The position numbers and the translations under genes are program-made. Shown here piece by piece: positions 62,196-64,000 of a DNA stretch of 64,000 nt. Position 1 is the first letter of the stretch. The number at the start of each line of letters is the position of its first letter. Location of the stretch: positions 3,162,001-3,226,000 of the forward strand of contig CP119313.1 of assembly GCA_029202485.1 (NCBI GenBank), in the 5' to 3' direction. Under the pieces are notes generated by a model. That model made no database searches. It was given only the letters and a program-made list of their open reading frames with translations, and was not told where the DNA came from. This DNA is from Candidatus Pedobacter colombiensis (GTDB lineage Bacteria > Bacteroidota > Bacteroidia > Sphingobacteriales > Sphingobacteriaceae).

Positions 62196-63755
62196 TTAAT
62201 TACAATTGGTAAATCCATACCCTGTTTGCTGAGGGCAAATATTTGCAAGGTTAAAAGTTGACCATTTTAGATGCGATTTCAAATCGGCAGGTATTGCTCC
62301 TGTAAACCTGTTGTTTTTAACTTCAAAAGAACCAAGATTTGCCACGGTACCAAACCCAACAGGTAATGAACCACTCAAATTATTGCTATGACTCTGAAAT
62401 GTTCTAAGTAGTTTCAAATCAGTTACCTGTGCAGGCATCTCACCATCCAGCTTATTGTTACTAAAAACCAATGTATTAAGATTACTTAAATTAGATATCC
62501 AGGTTGGAAAAGCTCCAGTTAGACCTGTGGTATTTAAATTTAATACGGCTAATTGCTTCAATTGTGAAATACTTGTTGGTACAGGGCCATTAAAAAAGCC
62601 TGGGTTTACCTGTAAACTGATCTCTGTTAAGTTGGTAAGATTTGCGATTGAAGCAGGTAAACCACCGGTGAGTAAGTTATTGTTCAGCACCAGATTTTTC
62701 AGTTCCGTAAGTTGCCCAAGCTTGTCTGGCAGTGTTCCTACAAGATTGTTAGTTCCTAAATTTAAACCCGTAACTCTACTTTCGCCATTTACAGTTGCAA
62801 TTGTAATGCCTTTCCATGCAGAAGAGACTGTAGTATTGAGGTTCCAGGTTGTTGTCCATGCAGCTCCACCGGCACTATTGTATAAAGCGACAAGTGCCTG
62901 CTGATCCAATTCAAGTCCGGTATATCCGGCCTGGGTCACTATAATCTTAGCTACTTTTGCACCTGATGATATTGAAATTTCTGCCGTACGTGGCCTTCCT
63001 GTATTTGGATCTGCAGTTATGATGACATTGGTTCCACTCTGAACTGCTTTACACCAGGCGGCGTTACTTGTGGCTGTCCATGCCCCGGTGGCCACCACTC
63101 TCGTCTGGTCTGATCCGCCTGCTACAGGGAATGAAAATCCATCTTTATCCACACCAAAGGATGCTGCATCCTGATTTACGGTAAAAGTTTGTACAAGTGT
63201 ATAAGGATCTTTTTTAATGGTTACAATAGCTTGCCTCTTTGTTAACTGGAAGCTTTGACGGACTTTTACCACTAATTTACCATTTTCTTTGGTGGCTGCA
63301 CACCAATCGGCATTACTGGAAGGAGCCCAATCCAGATTACTATTTACTTTTACCGAATCCGTTCTTCCCATCTCATCATACTGAGCTTCCTTTTGATCTA
63401 TAGTTAGATAAGGTGGCCCTCCATCCTGAACGACGTAGACAATTTTAGCATATAATCCAACACTGGCGCTGACCACAATTTTTGCAGTCCGTTTATCTAA
63501 TGCTTTATTTTCATCAACAGCTAATTTTACACTATCTCCCACTTTTGTAGGTTTACACCAGGCTGCATCACTAAATAATTTGAGCTCAACAGTAGAGCTT
63601 ACCGGAAAACTCAGGGAACTTGGCTTACTTGTAGCCGCGAGTTGATCTGCCCCAACGATAGATACTGGTTCTTCCGGCTTAATATTGTCTTTTTTCTTAC
63701 AGCAAAACAAAATTGTAAGCAGCGCTGCAAAAATGAATATTTTCTTCTTCATCAT
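62196..63755 (-). CDS. BACON-domain and leucine-rich-repeat lipoprotein
   Basis: A 519-residue lipoprotein (signal MMKKKIFIFAALLTILFCC, Cys18 or 19). Three BACON-type Ig-like domains follow, each with an AAWC/ADWC core and a repeated VxV strand pattern (about 35-110, 115-195, 200-275). After a plant-type LRR cap (LDQQALVALYNSAGGAAWTTTWNL) come about seven leucine-rich repeats of the LxxLxxLNLNxNxLTGxIP kind, and the protein ends TGYGFTNCN. BACON domains often bind mucin or other glycans on the cell surface. The gene is 8 bases after a GH99-like gene, so a glycan-capture role is probable but inferred. Confidence 0.85.
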   Translation of the reverse strand: MMKKKIFIFAALLTILFCCKKKDNIKPEEPVSIVGADQLAATSKPSSLSFPVSSTVELKLFSDAAWCKPTKVGDSVKLAVDENKALDKRTAKIVVSASVGLYAKIVYVVQDGGPPYLTIDQKEAQYDEMGRTDSVKVNSNLDWAPSSNADWCAATKENGKLVVKVRQSFQLTKRQAIVTIKKDPYTLVQTFTVNQDAASFGVDKDGFSFPVAGGSDQTRVVATGAWTATSNAAWCKAVQSGTNVIITADPNTGRPRTAEISISSGAKVAKIIVTQAGYTGLELDQQALVALYNSAGGAAWTTTWNLNTTVSSAWKGITIATVNGESRVTGLNLGTNNLVGTLPDKLGQLTELKNLVLNNNLLTGGLPASIANLTNLTEISLQVNPGFFNGPVPTSISQLKQLAVLNLNTTGLTGAFPTWISNLSNLNTLVFSNNKLDGEMPAQVTDLKLLRTFQSHSNNLSGSLPVGFGTVANLGSFEVKNNRFTGAIPADLKSHLKWSTFNLANICPQQTGYGFTNCN

Positions 63756-63763
63756 CTTGAGTT

Positions 63764-64000
63764 TTAATTCTGATTAAGTTTAAATTCCTGACGGGTGATA
63801 TCCAGATAAAGATTCCCATAGCTCTGAGCAGGTTCGATTTGTGTGTCTTTCCTGAATTCATTAAAAGAGTCGATAAATATCAAACCACTCTTTGAAGCAT
63901 TCATTTTCGCTACGCTGCAAAATTTCCTAAAGAAACTTTCGGATCTTTTCAGTGGTAAATTTTTACTGGTTGCATTTTCGTAAGTATAAATTCTTCCAGG
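63764..64000 (-). CDS. GH99-like glycosidase, C-terminal end (cut by window edge)
   Basis: The last 78 codons of a gene that continues to the right. IFIDSFNEFRKDTQIEPAQS resembles the conserved NEW-x-EGTQIEPA block near the end of GH99 endo-alpha-mannosidase/mannanase proteins; a Trp and the Glu are replaced by Phe, Lys and Asp here. It ends NQN-stop at 63764, 8 bases before the BACON/LRR gene start, so the two form one transcript ended at 62149-62182. Confidence 0.6.
   Translation of the reverse strand, partial: PGRIYTYENATSKNLPLKRSESFFRKFCSVAKMNASKSGLIFIDSFNEFRKDTQIEPAQSYGNLYLDITRQEFKLNQN

Overview
The window (about 40% G+C by eye) comes from a Bacteroidota genome and looks like a soil or freshwater Sphingobacteriaceae such as Pedobacter. 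This rests on SusC/SusD pairs, a hybrid two-component sensor, lipoprotein enzymes, BACON domains, an RND efflux pump fused to an outer-membrane factor, DUF6266 proteins, and weak or absent Shine-Dalgarno sequences. No rRNA, tRNA or CRISPR was seen.

Region 1 (1-18.2 kb) is a glucuronoxylan-type polysaccharide utilization locus (PUL), all on the minus strand. Transcription order is a stand-alone carbohydrate-binding protein, SusC, SusD, an IPT-type surface glycan-binding lipoprotein, an SGNH acetylesterase, a GH10 xylanase and a GH115 alpha-glucuronidase, closed by a clear rho-independent terminator at 2638-2668. Beyond it lies a hybrid two-component regulator cut by the window edge. A PL8 lyase with a complete Asn/His/Tyr/Arg catalytic set sits just upstream of the PUL. 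Together the products would bind, deacetylate, de-glucuronidate and cut acetylated glucuronoxylan and import the oligosaccharides.

Region 2 (18.2-20.9 kb) is ordinary: a YceI-family protein, an ArnT-like membrane glycosyltransferase and a GtrA-type flippase.

Region 3 (20.9-31.2 kb) is an accessory island. It holds an intact Rpn-family PD-(D/E)XK nuclease, a decayed tandem duplication of that nuclease and its neighbours, and a minus-strand cluster (holin-like protein, CHAP hydrolase, two DUF6266 paralogues, one unknown protein). It also holds a roughly 3.6 kb composite structure of two inverted 1.23 kb IS3-family copies. The IS copies enclose a gene fragment truncated at both ends and frameshifted, which resembles the body of a secreted polymorphic toxin. 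Two small plus-strand lipoprotein-like genes beyond it sit where immunity genes would be.

Region 4 (31.2-46.1 kb) is mixed: a tandem universal stress protein, an erythromycin-esterase-type hydrolase, a GH2 enzyme, a heavy-metal efflux operon (small protein, CusA/CzcA-TolC fusion, CusB-like adaptor), a BBE-type FAD oxidase, two secreted unknowns and a cupin.

Region 5 (46.1-64 kb) is a second, SusCD-less glycan catabolic cluster on the minus strand: GH99-like (partial) and a BACON/LRR lipoprotein, then after a terminator a propeller dehydrogenase/cytochrome c, GH92-like, GH71/99-like, FucP-type permease, GH2 with an N-terminal lectin-like domain, GH43, a CBM-like protein and a second large GH2, ending at a strong terminator (46106-46134). 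The enzyme set suggests a branched heteroglycan, but the substrate cannot be fixed from sequence alone.
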